Assembly: GCF_042681025.1 (NCBI RefSeq)
Contig: NZ_JBHUER010000010.1
Span: 682,001-746,000, forward strand
Source: Methylopila henanensis
GTDB lineage: Bacteria; Pseudomonadota; Alphaproteobacteria; Rhizobiales; Methylopilaceae
Reading direction: 5' to 3'
Length of the DNA stretch: 64,000 nucleotides
The notes beneath the pieces are model-generated. The model worked only from the letters and a program-made list of their open reading frames with translations. It did not search any database and was not told the DNA's origin. Every line of letters starts with the position of its first letter. The first letter of the stretch is position 1. The translations under genes and the position numbers were made by a program. This document shows positions 15,379 through 24,182 of this stretch, one piece after another.

Positions 15379-17811
15379 TCAGAACTTCACCTTGACGTTC
15401 ATTCCGACGGATCGGCGCGGCCCAAGCGTGCCGTAGCGTGGCGACGCGTCGCGCTCGATGAAGGTGAGGTAGCGTTCATCGAGCAGGTTTTCGGCGAAGG
15501 CGTTGATCTCCCAGTTGTCCTTCCGGTAGCCGGCCTGGGCGTTGACGATGATGCGGGGGTCGACCCGATCGGGCGGACCGACCTCGAGACGGCTGAGGTA
15601 GCTCGAGGTGTACTTGGCGTCGCCGCCCACGTAGACGCCGTTCTCGAACTGGTAGCGGCCGCCGAAGCCTAGGGACCATTCCGGCGCCTCCGGGAACGGT
15701 TTTCCGGATAGGTCGCCGTGGCTCGCGTGCGTGAAGTCCTCGAACTTGGTGTTCAGGTAACCCAGCGACGCGTAGACGCTGAGCCGCTCGCTGACCCTGA
15801 AGGTCGGCTCGATCTCGAAGCCCCAGGAGCGCGACGACGCGGCGTTCACCGTCTCGCGAAGCCACGGCCTGCTCGGATCGGACAGCACTTCGATCTGCTG
15901 ATCTTTGTACTTGGTGAAAAACAGATTCATGTTGAGCATCAGCCGGTCGTCGAGGAAACGGCCCTTGTAGAACACCTCGTAATTTCGCGCTCTTTCCGGG
16001 TCATAGTATCTGGATTCCCGTGTCTCGGAATCGAGATAGTAACCGCCGGTGCGGAAGCCTTCCGCATAGACCACGCCGACCTTGTGGCCTTCGGCGACGT
16101 CTTTCGACAGGCCGACCTTCGGCACGAAGTTGACTTCGTCAAATGCGGCGCGGTCGTCGTAGGGAGCGGGCGTTCCGCCATAGGGGTAGGTGTCGGCGCC
16201 CTTCTGGACGGTCTTCTCGCGCAGGTAGTCCACGCGGCCGCCCAGCGTGACATGCCAGGTGGGAAGCACCTCGTAGGTCGCCTCGCCGAAGGCCGCGAAG
16301 TTGGTCGTCTTGCGGTCGAAGTCCTCGGCGAGCTCGAGATACGGCACGATGGCGGCGCCGAATACGGAGTCGTAGTGCTGGTAGCTGCCGAACACGCCGG
16401 CGACCCATTTCAGGCGATCATGCTCGTAATTGAGGCGGAGCTCCTGGGAAAACAGGGTGTCCTTGACCGTGCCGTCGATGCCGTCGGCGAGGCCCTCCGT
16501 CCCCGTGTCGATGGAAAGGCGCCGCGTCCGTCCGTAGTTCAGGCCAGACTGCGACGTCAGCTTTAGGGCGTCCGTAATCTCGTGTGAGGCCTCGAGGCCG
16601 AGATTGTGCACCTTGATCTGCCGGAACTCGGCGTAGGTGGGGAAGGCCTGCCAGTCGCCGCGCTCGTCATCGAGATCGAAGCCGGCCCCGGCGCCGATCA
16701 ACCGCTCGTTCGGACGGTCGTTCGAGAAGGAGTAGCTGAGGATCGCCCGGGTTCCCGGCAGCTCCTTCGGCTCGAAAAGAACCTTGGCCCGGACGCTCTG
16801 GCTGATCTCCGTCCGGAAGTCGTCGTAATTCTTGAAGTGTCGGTAGCTCGGATAGTCGATCGTGGTCTTGCCGCGCTCGAAGGCGCCGGCGACGCGGACC
16901 GCGATTTGGTCCTGGACGACCGGCGCATTCAGCACGAAGGCCGACCCGATGGTCGCGTTGTTGCCGACGGTCGCGGAGACCTCGCCGCCGGGCTGGAACG
17001 TGGGGTCCTTCGTGCGCACGTAGATCGCGCCGGCGGTGGCGGCGCGGCCGCTCAGCGTCGTCTGCGGCCCGCGATAGACTTCGACCTGCTCCGCGTCCCA
17101 CAGGTTGCGGGCGCCGAAGCGCGCGCTGTAGCGGGTCTGCAGGATGCCGTCCACGTAGAGCGAGCCCAACGGCGCGCCCGCCGGGGTGAAGCCTTCCGAG
17201 CTCATGCCGCGGATGACGAACCCGGAGTTGGCGAAGGCGGCGTCCATGACGTTGCCGAGGCGCCGGTACGACTCCTGTAAGGTGCGTATCTGGCCGTCCT
17301 CGATCTCCGACGCCGTCACCACCCCGACGCTCGAGCTCGTGTCCTGAAGGTTGGTCGTGGTCTTGGCCCCGTAGACCGTGATCGGTTCGAGGGCGATGGC
17401 GTCCTCGCCCGCCTCCCCGCTCGCGGCCGCCGGGGCCGGCGCGCTCTCGGTGGTGAGCACGACCCTGTCCACGCCGGCGAAGCTCGCGTGCAGCCCTGTC
17501 CCCGCGAGCAACGCGGACAGCGCCTGCTCGGACGTCAGGCGGCCGCTCACGCCTTTGGTCGTCCGCCCCTGCGTCAGCTTGGCGTCGAACAGGATCAGGA
17601 GGTTCGCCTGCGCGGCAAGCCGGTTGAGAGCCTGCGTCAGCGGACCTGGGGGGATGGCGATCATATCCGCGGAGGCGCGCGCCGGCGGCGCCTCCGCGCG
17701 GGCGGCGGATGGGGCCCCCATCGTGGTCGCGAGAAGAGCGCCGGCCAACACGGCGAGCCGCCGCCCTCCCGACCTCTTCGACATCGAACGCGTCAGCGTC
17801 TGCGCAGACAT
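15379..17811 (-). CDS. TonB-dependent outer-membrane receptor with STN signalling domain
   Basis: An 810-residue receptor for a siderophore or similar ligand. Order of parts: Sec signal peptide (residues 1 to about 43, ending SAARAEA), STN domain (IPPGPLTQALNRLAAQANLL and the following stretch), TonB-box-like ITVYG, plug domain (SSVGVVTASEIED to the VDGILQTR region), then the beta-barrel ending in phenylalanine (VGMNVKVKF). STN presence marks it as a transducer that signals to the FecR/FecI pair encoded downstream. ATG 17809-17811 is chosen because it begins the signal peptide; an upstream frame to 17997 is not protein-like. Ligand unknown. Confidence 0.9.
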   Translation of the reverse strand: MSAQTLTRSMSKRSGGRRLAVLAGALLATTMGAPSAARAEAPPARASADMIAIPPGPLTQALNRLAAQANLLILFDAKLTQGRTTKGVSGRLTSEQALSALLAGTGLHASFAGVDRVVLTTESAPAPAAASGEAGEDAIALEPITVYGAKTTTNLQDTSSSVGVVTASEIEDGQIRTLQESYRRLGNVMDAAFANSGFVIRGMSSEGFTPAGAPLGSLYVDGILQTRYSARFGARNLWDAEQVEVYRGPQTTLSGRAATAGAIYVRTKDPTFQPGGEVSATVGNNATIGSAFVLNAPVVQDQIAVRVAGAFERGKTTIDYPSYRHFKNYDDFRTEISQSVRAKVLFEPKELPGTRAILSYSFSNDRPNERLIGAGAGFDLDDERGDWQAFPTYAEFRQIKVHNLGLEASHEITDALKLTSQSGLNYGRTRRLSIDTGTEGLADGIDGTVKDTLFSQELRLNYEHDRLKWVAGVFGSYQHYDSVFGAAIVPYLELAEDFDRKTTNFAAFGEATYEVLPTWHVTLGGRVDYLREKTVQKGADTYPYGGTPAPYDDRAAFDEVNFVPKVGLSKDVAEGHKVGVVYAEGFRTGGYYLDSETRESRYYDPERARNYEVFYKGRFLDDRLMLNMNLFFTKYKDQQIEVLSDPSRPWLRETVNAASSRSWGFEIEPTFRVSERLSVYASLGYLNTKFEDFTHASHGDLSGKPFPEAPEWSLGFGGRYQFENGVYVGGDAKYTSSYLSRLEVGPPDRVDPRIIVNAQAGYRKDNWEINAFAENLLDERYLTFIERDASPRYGTLGPRRSVGMNVKVKF

Positions 17812-18161
17812 GAGAACCCCCCGGTTCGGGCGGCTCCCGCGCGCCGCCATCTGATCCTGCGAGCGGCGTCCGTTTCGCCCGCTCAACAGGTTCACGATCG
17901 GAGGGCGGCGATTGGGACATCGGCCAAAACTTTTTCCGCCAAAGCCGGCTCTTGCGTCCGTCTGCGGAGCGGATGGGGGTGGGTCTTCAAAGCCCACACC
18001 TGCGTGCAGGCGTCCCGTTCTACGCTCGAGGCCTTGCTACCAGAGCTGTCGTCGCGGGACGGCGGCTCCCGGATCGGACGGGACAAACAGGAACGACCTC
18101 CCTCCGCTCACGGCTGACGCCATCGCGGCGCGGCTGAATGACGGGAGGGCGCCGGCGAACG
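17812..18161. other. Intergenic region upstream of the TonB receptor gene
   Basis: About 350 bases between the receptor start and the gntR stop, both on the minus strand. No gene is supported. It must contain the receptor promoter, presumably one read by the adjacent FecI-type sigma factor, but I could not identify boxes with confidence. Confidence 0.4.
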
Positions 18162-18878
18162 TCAGAGCGGCGTGCGGATTTCCAGGGGGCTTTCCGTTTT
18201 CTCCCGGCCTTTCTCGCGGAGATAGGCCACGATCTCTGCGCCGCTCCGCATGCTGTGGGCCTTGGCCGCGATTTCGGCGCCTGCGACGTCGCCTCTGAGG
18301 ACCGGATCGATCAGATCGAAGTGACGCTCGACCACGGTCGGGGCGCTCTTCACCACGACCGTCGAAGAGGCGATGTAAAGCCGCACCTGATTGGCGATCA
18401 TGTCGTAATGGTCGCCGAGGCGGCGATTGCCCGAGAGCGCCACCAGCGTGCGGTGAAGCGCCATATCGGCGTCGACCAGTTCGTCGACGCGCCCGTTCTC
18501 GGCCGCGACCCGCAGCGCCTCGAACGCCGCCTCGACGGCGCGGCGGCCGTCGGCATCGATCCGCTCCGCGCCGAGCCGCGCCGCGAGCGCTTCGAGGCTT
18601 GAACGCAGCGCCGACAGCTCCTCGGCGTCCTCGGCGCTCAGCGCCGCGACGTCCCAGCCGCTATAGGGCCGCTGCACCACGAGCCCTTCGGTCACGAGGC
18701 GCTGGAGCGCGGCGCGCACCGTTCCGCGCGAGAGGCCGAACTGCTCGGCGAGCTTGACCTCGGTCAGCCGCGAGCCCTGCTCGAGAGCGCCGCTCACGAT
18801 CGCGCTGCGCAGGCTTTCGGCCGCCGCACGATCGAGGCTCACCTTTTTCGGCGCCTTAAGAGCGCTCAGTCCCGTCAT
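18162..18878 (-). CDS. GntR-family (FadR/FCD) transcriptional regulator
   Basis: A 238-residue regulator: N-terminal winged helix (VKLAEQFGLSRGTVRAALQR) and C-terminal helical FCD ligand domain (ADMALHRTLVALSGNRRLGD). The FCD histidines in DMALHRTL, VVERHFDLID and AKAHSM fit the metal-binding set of the VanR/FadR group. ATG at 18876-18878 gives the normal N-terminus. It is divergent from the TRAP/enolase operon and very likely represses it; two matching inverted repeats, at 18940 and 19098, lie in between. The inducer is probably the transported acid or a product of it. Confidence 0.92.
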   Translation of the reverse strand: MTGLSALKAPKKVSLDRAAAESLRSAIVSGALEQGSRLTEVKLAEQFGLSRGTVRAALQRLVTEGLVVQRPYSGWDVAALSAEDAEELSALRSSLEALAARLGAERIDADGRRAVEAAFEALRVAAENGRVDELVDADMALHRTLVALSGNRRLGDHYDMIANQVRLYIASSTVVVKSAPTVVERHFDLIDPVLRGDVAGAEIAAKAHSMRSGAEIVAYLREKGREKTESPLEIRTPL

Positions 18879-18939
18879 GCCGCCGTCCTTGCGGCAAAGC
18901 CGCGTGCCCCGACTCGATGGGTACACCATCGCCCATGAA

Positions 18940-18951
18940 ATTGTCGACAAT
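18940..18951. promoter_or_regulatory. GntR operator-like palindrome 1
   Basis: ATTGTCGACAAT is a perfect 12-bp palindrome of the form TTGTCNACAA, in keeping with the GT-N-AC half-sites of FadR-subfamily regulators. It lies 62 bases upstream of gntR. A second copy with one changed base is at 19098. Confidence 0.65.
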
Positions 18952-19097
18952 CAAGATTGTTCGCCGTCTCTTATGAGCCCGCGAAACCTGTCTCGGCCAG
19001 CCAATCATAATAGTTCAAACTCCCGGCTTATGACGCGTTCATGATCAGCGTCGCCCGCCTTTTGGGCTTGACCTGAGCTTCCACAGCCAATTGTCTG

Positions 19098-19109
19098 ATT
19101 GTCAACAAT
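19098..19109. promoter_or_regulatory. GntR operator-like palindrome 2
   Basis: ATTGTCAACAAT differs from the site at 18940 by one central base and is flanked by G and C that extend the symmetry. It lies just upstream of the first TRAP gene. The rest of 18879-19180 holds no gene apart from a possible 18-codon leader frame (19128-19184). Confidence 0.65.
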
Positions 19110-19180
19110 CTGGCTTCGGACCTTCCAATGACGGATTTCGGCTTGTCCCTTTCCCGCCCCGGCGGCGTCGGAAGCGCCGC

Positions 19181-19741
19181 GTGACGGCGGCGGCCGGCAG
19201 CAGAGCGGCGGGCTCAGCGCTTTCGGCGGTGCGCGCGGTCGACCGGGCGGTGCTCGGCGTCAACCGCGCCTTCATGATCGCGGCGCTCGCCGCCATGGCC
19301 GTGATGGTCTTCGTCAGCGTCTCGCTGCGCTACCTCACCGACGACGCGATCCTCTGGGCCGAGGAGCTCAGTCGCTATCTGATGATCTGGCTCTGCCTGA
19401 TCGGCGTCGGGCCGGTGTTGCGGCTCGGGGGCCATGTGGCGGTCGACAATCTCCATGTCGCGGTCCCGCCCGCGGCGGCGCGCGCGCTGCGTGTCGTGGT
19501 GGTGGCGATCGTGGCGGGCTTCGCGCTTTACATGGTCTGGGCCGGCCTCGGCTACGTCGCGCGTTCCTGGCGGCAGACGACGCCCGTGCTGCACATCCCC
19601 TTCGCCTATGTCGCGATGGCCGTTCCGGTCGGCTTCGGCCTCAGCGTCTGGCACCTCCTCATGATCCTCGTGCCGTATGTGCGAGACGGCGCCTTCGAGG
19701 CGTCCGAGGACCTCGATCCGGAAGAGGCGTCCGCGGCATGA
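19181..19741 (+). CDS. TRAP transporter small membrane subunit (DctQ-type)
   Basis: A 186-residue protein with four hydrophobic helices and the DctQ hallmarks WAEELSRYLMIWLCLIGVG and GGHVAVDNL. It associates with the DctM-type subunit to form the sodium-driven permease for an organic acid delivered by the periplasmic DctP-type protein. The GTG at 19181 is the best in-frame start; an upstream TTG at 19091 would fall in the operator. The stop of an 18-codon frame beginning at ATG 19128 overlaps this GTG, so coupling is possible. The end overlaps dctM by ATGA. Confidence 0.85.
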   Translation: MTAAAGSRAAGSALSAVRAVDRAVLGVNRAFMIAALAAMAVMVFVSVSLRYLTDDAILWAEELSRYLMIWLCLIGVGPVLRLGGHVAVDNLHVAVPPAAARALRVVVVAIVAGFALYMVWAGLGYVARSWRQTTPVLHIPFAYVAMAVPVGFGLSVWHLLMILVPYVRDGAFEASEDLDPEEASAA

Positions 19742-21024
19742 CGGCCGGCGTTCTCTTCGGCGGGCTGGTCCTGTTTCTGGCGCTCGGCGTGCCGATCGCC
19801 TTCGCGCTGGGCGCGGCGACCCTGACCGCGGTGCTCGGCGCCGGCCTCAATCCGATCGCCGTCACGCAGAAGCTGGTCTCGGGGCTCGACAGCTTTCCGC
19901 TGATGGCGATCCCGTTCTTCCTGCTCGCCGCCGAACTGATGACGAGCGGCGCGCTCGCTGAAGTGCTGCTGCGCTTCGCGTCGATGTTCGTCGGGCACAA
20001 GCGCGGCGGCCTCGGGCACACCAACATCCTGACCATCACGTTCTTCTCCGGCATATCGGGCTCCGCGCTCGCGGACGCCGCCGGCCCCGGCTCGCTGCTG
20101 ATCCGGATGATGCGCAAGTCCGGCTATCCGCCGGCCTATGCGGCTGCGCTCACCGCGGCCGCCTCGATCGTCGGGCCGATCATCCCGCCGTCGATCGTCA
20201 TGATCCTCTATGCGCTCGCCGACGAGGGCGTCTCGGTGCTGCGCCTCTTCATGGCGGGCGTCGTGCCGGGCCTCATGATCTCGGCGGCGATGATCGGCTA
20301 CAACGCCTGGGCCAGCCACCGCCGTGACTTCCGGGGCGAAGGCGAGCCCCCCGGCCTCAACGAGATCCTGCGCACGAGCTGGCGCGCGATCCCCGCGCTG
20401 CTGCTGCCGACGCTGATCGTGGTCGGGGTTCATTCCGGGGCGTTCACGCCGACCGAAGCCTCCGTGATCGCGGTGTTCTACGCGCTGTTCTGCGGCATGG
20501 CGATTTATCGCACGATCAGCTGGTCGATGCTGCCGCAGCTCATCGCGCGCACCGCCTTCATGAGCGCCGCGATCCTGCTGATCATCGCCGCGTCCTCGGC
20601 CTTCGCCTGGATGCTGACCTATACCCAGACGCCGCAGGTGCTCACCGCCTGGATCCAGGGGCTCGGCCTGTCGCCGATCATGTTCCTGCTGGCGGTCAAC
20701 GTCTTCCTGCTGCTGTTCGGCATCTTCATCGAGCCGCTGCCGGGCGTGCTGGTGGTCGCCCCGATCCTCGCCCCGATGGCGGCCGCGCTCGGCATCGACC
20801 CGACGCATTTCGCCATCGTGGTCATCGTGAACCTCAACCTCGGGATGATCACGCCCCCGGTCGCGAGCCTGCTCGCGGTCACCGGCATGATCGCCAAGGT
20901 GCGGATGGCCGATCTCAACCGCGAGATCTACCCGATGCTCGCGATCCAGATCCTCGTGCTGCTGCTGCTCACCTTCGTGCCCGTGCTCAGCACCGGCCTG
21001 CCTGACCTGATGGGCGCCAAATGA
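19738..21024 (+). CDS. TRAP transporter large permease subunit (DctM-type)
   Basis: The 428-residue ion-coupled permease subunit, about 12 hydrophobic segments. Family signatures: FPLMAIPFFLLAAELMTSG, FSGISGSALADAAGPGSLLI, AASIVGPIIPPSIVMILYAL and NLNLGMITPPVASLL. It begins in the ATGA overlap with the small subunit and ends in an ATGA overlap with the enolase-superfamily gene. The direct coupling of transporter and enzyme suggests the transported acid is the enzyme's substrate. Confidence 0.95.
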   Translation: MTAGVLFGGLVLFLALGVPIAFALGAATLTAVLGAGLNPIAVTQKLVSGLDSFPLMAIPFFLLAAELMTSGALAEVLLRFASMFVGHKRGGLGHTNILTITFFSGISGSALADAAGPGSLLIRMMRKSGYPPAYAAALTAAASIVGPIIPPSIVMILYALADEGVSVLRLFMAGVVPGLMISAAMIGYNAWASHRRDFRGEGEPPGLNEILRTSWRAIPALLLPTLIVVGVHSGAFTPTEASVIAVFYALFCGMAIYRTISWSMLPQLIARTAFMSAAILLIIAASSAFAWMLTYTQTPQVLTAWIQGLGLSPIMFLLAVNVFLLLFGIFIEPLPGVLVVAPILAPMAAALGIDPTHFAIVVIVNLNLGMITPPVASLLAVTGMIAKVRMADLNREIYPMLAIQILVLLLLTFVPVLSTGLPDLMGAK

Positions 21025-22205
21025 GCGCCCTTCGCATGACCCCTCGGAGTATCGACGTGAACATCGCCCAGCGTAGCGGCGCGGACATGAGCGCGACTTC
21101 GGCCGCCGGCCGGATCGCCAAGGCCGAATGCATCCTCGTCACCATCCCGTTCGACAGCGGCGGCCTGCCGGTCTGGAGCTTCACCAGCAATCCGAAGAAC
21201 ACGTTCGACGTGATGCTGGTGCGGATCGAGACCGACACCGGCCTCGTCGGCTGGGGCGAAGCGTTTTCGCGGGCCGAGGACGTGGCCCTCAGGAGCCTCA
21301 TCGAGACCCGCATCTTCCCCGTGATCATCGGGGAGGAGGCGAACGCCATCTCGAAGATCAAGCACAAGCTCGAATTCGGCCTGCAGAACTTCGGCCGCGT
21401 CGGCCCGACCATGTACGCGATCTCGGCGGTCGACATCGCGCTCTGGGACATCGCGGGCAAGGCCGCCAAGCTTCCGCTCGTCGACCTGATCGGCGGTCCC
21501 TTCGCGAAGGACGTCGAGGTCTACGCCAGCCTGCTGCGCTACGGCTCGGCCGAGGGCGTCGCCAAGGCGACGCGCAAGGCGATCAGCGAGGGCTACCGCT
21601 ACGTCAAGCTGCACGACATCAAGTTCGAGGAGGTCGCGGCGGCCGTCGAGGAAGCGGGCGACAAAGCCGCTGTCATGCTCGACGTCAACTGCCCGTGGAC
21701 GGTTTCAGAAGCCCTCGCCATGGACGCGCGGCTTTCGAAGCTGAACCTGCTTTGGCTGGAAGAACCGATCTTCCCGCCGGACGACTATCGCGGCCTTGCT
21801 AAGATCAGGGCGACGGGGCGTCATCGCATCGCGCTTGGCGAGAACGCGGGATCGCTGCGCGACTTCGTGGCGATGGCCGACGCCCAAGCGATCGACATCG
21901 CCCAGCCCGACGTCGCCAAGACCGGCGGCGTGACGGAGCTCCTCAAGATCGCGGCCTTCTGCGACGCGAGCGCGATCGAGTTCATTCCGCATTGCGCGAT
22001 CTTCGGGCCGGGCCAGCTTGCGACCGTCCACATCAACGCCGCGCAGCGCGCGACGCCGCTGCTCGAGCGCCTCTACTTCGATTTCGAAGCCGAGTTGTAC
22101 GGCGACGCGATGCTGCCGAAGGCCGGCAAGCTCGCCGTCCCGACCGGGCCCGGCCTTGGCTTCGATCCCGACATGGGCGTCGTCGACAGGTTCCGCGTCG
22201 CCTGA
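21021..22205 (+). CDS. Mandelate racemase/muconate lactonizing-type enolase superfamily enzyme
   Basis: A cytoplasmic Mg-dependent enzyme (394 residues from ATG 21021; ATG 21087 is an alternative start). Metal ligands are Asp221 (MLDVNCPW), Glu247 (LWLEEP) and Glu274 (LGENAG). Asp297 and His324 keep the 27-residue spacing of the Asp270-His297 dyad of mandelate racemase, placing it in that subgroup, whose members dehydrate or epimerise acid sugars and hydroxy acids. The base motif is Lys196-Leu-His198 where the subgroup has KxK. Substrate unknown; context suggests a TRAP-imported acid that is later activated to a CoA thioester. Confidence 0.9.
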   Translation: MSALRMTPRSIDVNIAQRSGADMSATSAAGRIAKAECILVTIPFDSGGLPVWSFTSNPKNTFDVMLVRIETDTGLVGWGEAFSRAEDVALRSLIETRIFPVIIGEEANAISKIKHKLEFGLQNFGRVGPTMYAISAVDIALWDIAGKAAKLPLVDLIGGPFAKDVEVYASLLRYGSAEGVAKATRKAISEGYRYVKLHDIKFEEVAAAVEEAGDKAAVMLDVNCPWTVSEALAMDARLSKLNLLWLEEPIFPPDDYRGLAKIRATGRHRIALGENAGSLRDFVAMADAQAIDIAQPDVAKTGGVTELLKIAAFCDASAIEFIPHCAIFGPGQLATVHINAAQRATPLLERLYFDFEAELYGDAMLPKAGKLAVPTGPGLGFDPDMGVVDRFRVA

Positions 22206-22295
22206 CCCTTCAAGAACCATGGCCCGCGGGGACAAGCCGGCGGCCGAACGGGAAGCGCACTGAAGTCCAAACGTCCCACGATCGGAGAAGCACAG

Positions 22296-23264
22296 ATGAA
22301 AGCCCTTTTTGTCGCCGCGGCCATGCTGATGGGCTTCGCGGCTCCGGCGGTGGCCCAGACCACCACCCTGAAATACGCCTTCGTCAACCCGATGAGCAGC
22401 CACTTCGGCGCGGCCGCGACGACCTTCAAGGAGTTCGTCGAGAAGGAAAGCGCCGGCAAGATCAAGGTCGACATCTTCCCCGGCGGCGCGCTTGGCGGCG
22501 AGCGCGAGATCGTCGAGAGCCTGCAGCTCGGCACGGTCGACATGGCCATGACCGGCACCTCGATCATGGGCAACTTCGTGCCCGAAGTGCTGCTCTATGA
22601 CGTCCCGTTCCTGTTCAAGGACACCCGCCAGGCCCGCGCCGTGCTCGACGGCCAGATCGGCAAGGACGTGCTCGCGAAGTTCGAGGACAAGGATCTTGTC
22701 GGCCTCGGCTACGGCGAGAACGGCTTCAAGATGCTGACCAACAACAAGAAGCCCGTGCTGAAGCCCGAGGACCTCGTCGGCATGACGATCCGCGTGCAGG
22801 AGAACGAGATCCACATCGCGGCCTTCAAGCAGCTCGGCGCCCGTCCGACCCCGATCGCCTGGCCGGAGCTCTACGCCGCCCTCCAGCAGGGCGTCGTCGA
22901 CGGCCAGGACAACCCGATCTCGAACGTGCTCTCGGCCAAGTTCTTCCAGGTGCAGAAATACGGCACGCTGCTGCGCCACGTCTTCGCCCCGACCGTGATC
23001 ACCATGTCGTCGGCGACTTGGGGCAAGCTCTCCGACGCCGACAAGGCGATCGTGCAGGCGGCTGTGGCCAAGGCGGTCGCGACCCAGCGCGCCGCGGTCG
23101 ACGAGTACGAGACCAGCGGCCTCGCCAAGCTGAAGGAAGGCGGCATGCAGATCGTCGAAACGGTCGATACGGCGGCCTTCGTCGAGAAGCTCGCGCCAGC
23201 GAACGAAATCTTCGCCAAGCGCTTCGGCCAGGACAAGTTCGACGCGATCCGCGCCATGAACTGA
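22296..23264 (+). CDS. TRAP transporter periplasmic solute-binding protein (DctP-type)
   Basis: A secreted binding protein of 322 residues with a Sec signal peptide (MKALFVAAAMLMGFAAPAVA, cleavage after about residue 20). It contains the DctP features PGGALGGEREIVESLQLGTV, the arginine-bearing MTIRVQENEIH and WPELYAALQQGVVDGQDNPI. The arginine in TIRV is expected to bind a carboxylate, so the ligand is an organic acid. GGAG upstream of ATG 22296 is a good ribosome site. It follows the enolase gene by 90 bases, an unusual place, downstream of both permease genes and an enzyme. Confidence 0.94.
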   Translation: MKALFVAAAMLMGFAAPAVAQTTTLKYAFVNPMSSHFGAAATTFKEFVEKESAGKIKVDIFPGGALGGEREIVESLQLGTVDMAMTGTSIMGNFVPEVLLYDVPFLFKDTRQARAVLDGQIGKDVLAKFEDKDLVGLGYGENGFKMLTNNKKPVLKPEDLVGMTIRVQENEIHIAAFKQLGARPTPIAWPELYAALQQGVVDGQDNPISNVLSAKFFQVQKYGTLLRHVFAPTVITMSSATWGKLSDADKAIVQAAVAKAVATQRAAVDEYETSGLAKLKEGGMQIVETVDTAAFVEKLAPANEIFAKRFGQDKFDAIRAMN

Positions 23265-23369
23265 GAATCGCCGGGCGGCGATCGAACCCTCGATCGTCGT
23301 CCGGCGCCGGCGCCATCCGCGTTCCTCCCGCGGGTGGCGTCCATTTCCTCTCCCGCTCAAGGCCGTTCG

Positions 23370-24182
23370 ATGAACTACCGGACGATCCGTTACGAGGTTC
23401 TGGGGCCGGTCGCGCGGCTGACGCTGAACCGGCCCGAGCGCGCCAATGCGATCAGCGCGGAGATGCTCGACGAGATTTCGGCTGCGATGGACGCGGCCGA
23501 GGCTGACGATACCGTCCGCGCTGTTGTGGTGACGGGGGAAGGCGGAAACTTCTCGTCCGGCTTCGACCTCAAGGACCAGATGGAGCGCCGACCGACCGGC
23601 GTGGCCGACTGGCGCCCGATCCTGCGCAAGGATTTCGACGTGCCGATGCGGTTCTGGCGCTCGGCGAAACCGACGATCGCTTCCGTGCGCGGCGCCTGCA
23701 TGGCGGGGGCCTGCGAGCTGGCGCTCGCCTGCGACATGACGATCGCGTCGGAAACCGCCTATTTCGGCGAGCCGGAGCTGAAGTTCGGCGCCGGTATCGT
23801 CGTGATGCTGCTGCCCTGGATCGTCGGGCCGAAACTCGCGAAAGAGATCATCCTGACGGGCGAGGATCGGATCTCCGCCGAACGCGCCCGAGAGATCGGC
23901 ATGGTCAACCGCGTCGTGGCGGACGCCGGGCTGGACGAGGCCGCGCTGGCGCTCGCGCGCCGCATCGCTGTGATCGACCCGATGGTCGTGCGCGAAACCA
24001 AGCGAGCCCTTAATCGCCAACTCGAAGCGCGCGGCATGCTCGATGCGCTGGAGGCCGCGCTCGAGATCGACCTCGCGATCGAGGGCGAGGGCTCGGTGGA
24101 CAAACGGGACTTCATGGCGGTCGCCCGCGAGAAGGGCATGAGGGCCGCGATCGCCTGGCGCGACGCGAGGTTCGACGCCTGA
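23370..24182 (+). CDS. Enoyl-CoA hydratase/isomerase family protein (crotonase)
   Basis: A 270-residue crotonase-fold enzyme acting on an acyl-CoA. The N-terminal LTLNRPERANAIS, the first oxyanion-hole segment NFSSGFDLKD and the second, RGACMAGACELALACDMTIA, are present. The next active-site segment is YFGEPELKFGAGIV. Glu residues at CELAL and GEPEL are near the usual catalytic positions. The exact reaction (hydration, isomerisation, dehalogenation or hydrolysis) cannot be read from sequence. Its stop overlaps the start of the CoA ligase by one base, so it probably works on that ligase's product. Confidence 0.9.
   Translation: MNYRTIRYEVLGPVARLTLNRPERANAISAEMLDEISAAMDAAEADDTVRAVVVTGEGGNFSSGFDLKDQMERRPTGVADWRPILRKDFDVPMRFWRSAKPTIASVRGACMAGACELALACDMTIASETAYFGEPELKFGAGIVVMLLPWIVGPKLAKEIILTGEDRISAERAREIGMVNRVVADAGLDEAALALARRIAVIDPMVVRETKRALNRQLEARGMLDALEAALEIDLAIEGEGSVDKRDFMAVAREKGMRAAIAWRDARFDA

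Noticed and set aside
14978..15436. Plus-strand open frames between the sigma and receptor genes
   Set aside because: They are Arg/Ala-rich, have no ribosome site and run into the 3' end of the receptor gene on the opposite strand.
19091..19180. An earlier TTG start for the TRAP small subunit
   Set aside because: It would lie in the GntR operator and the added sequence is Arg/Pro-rich without family similarity.
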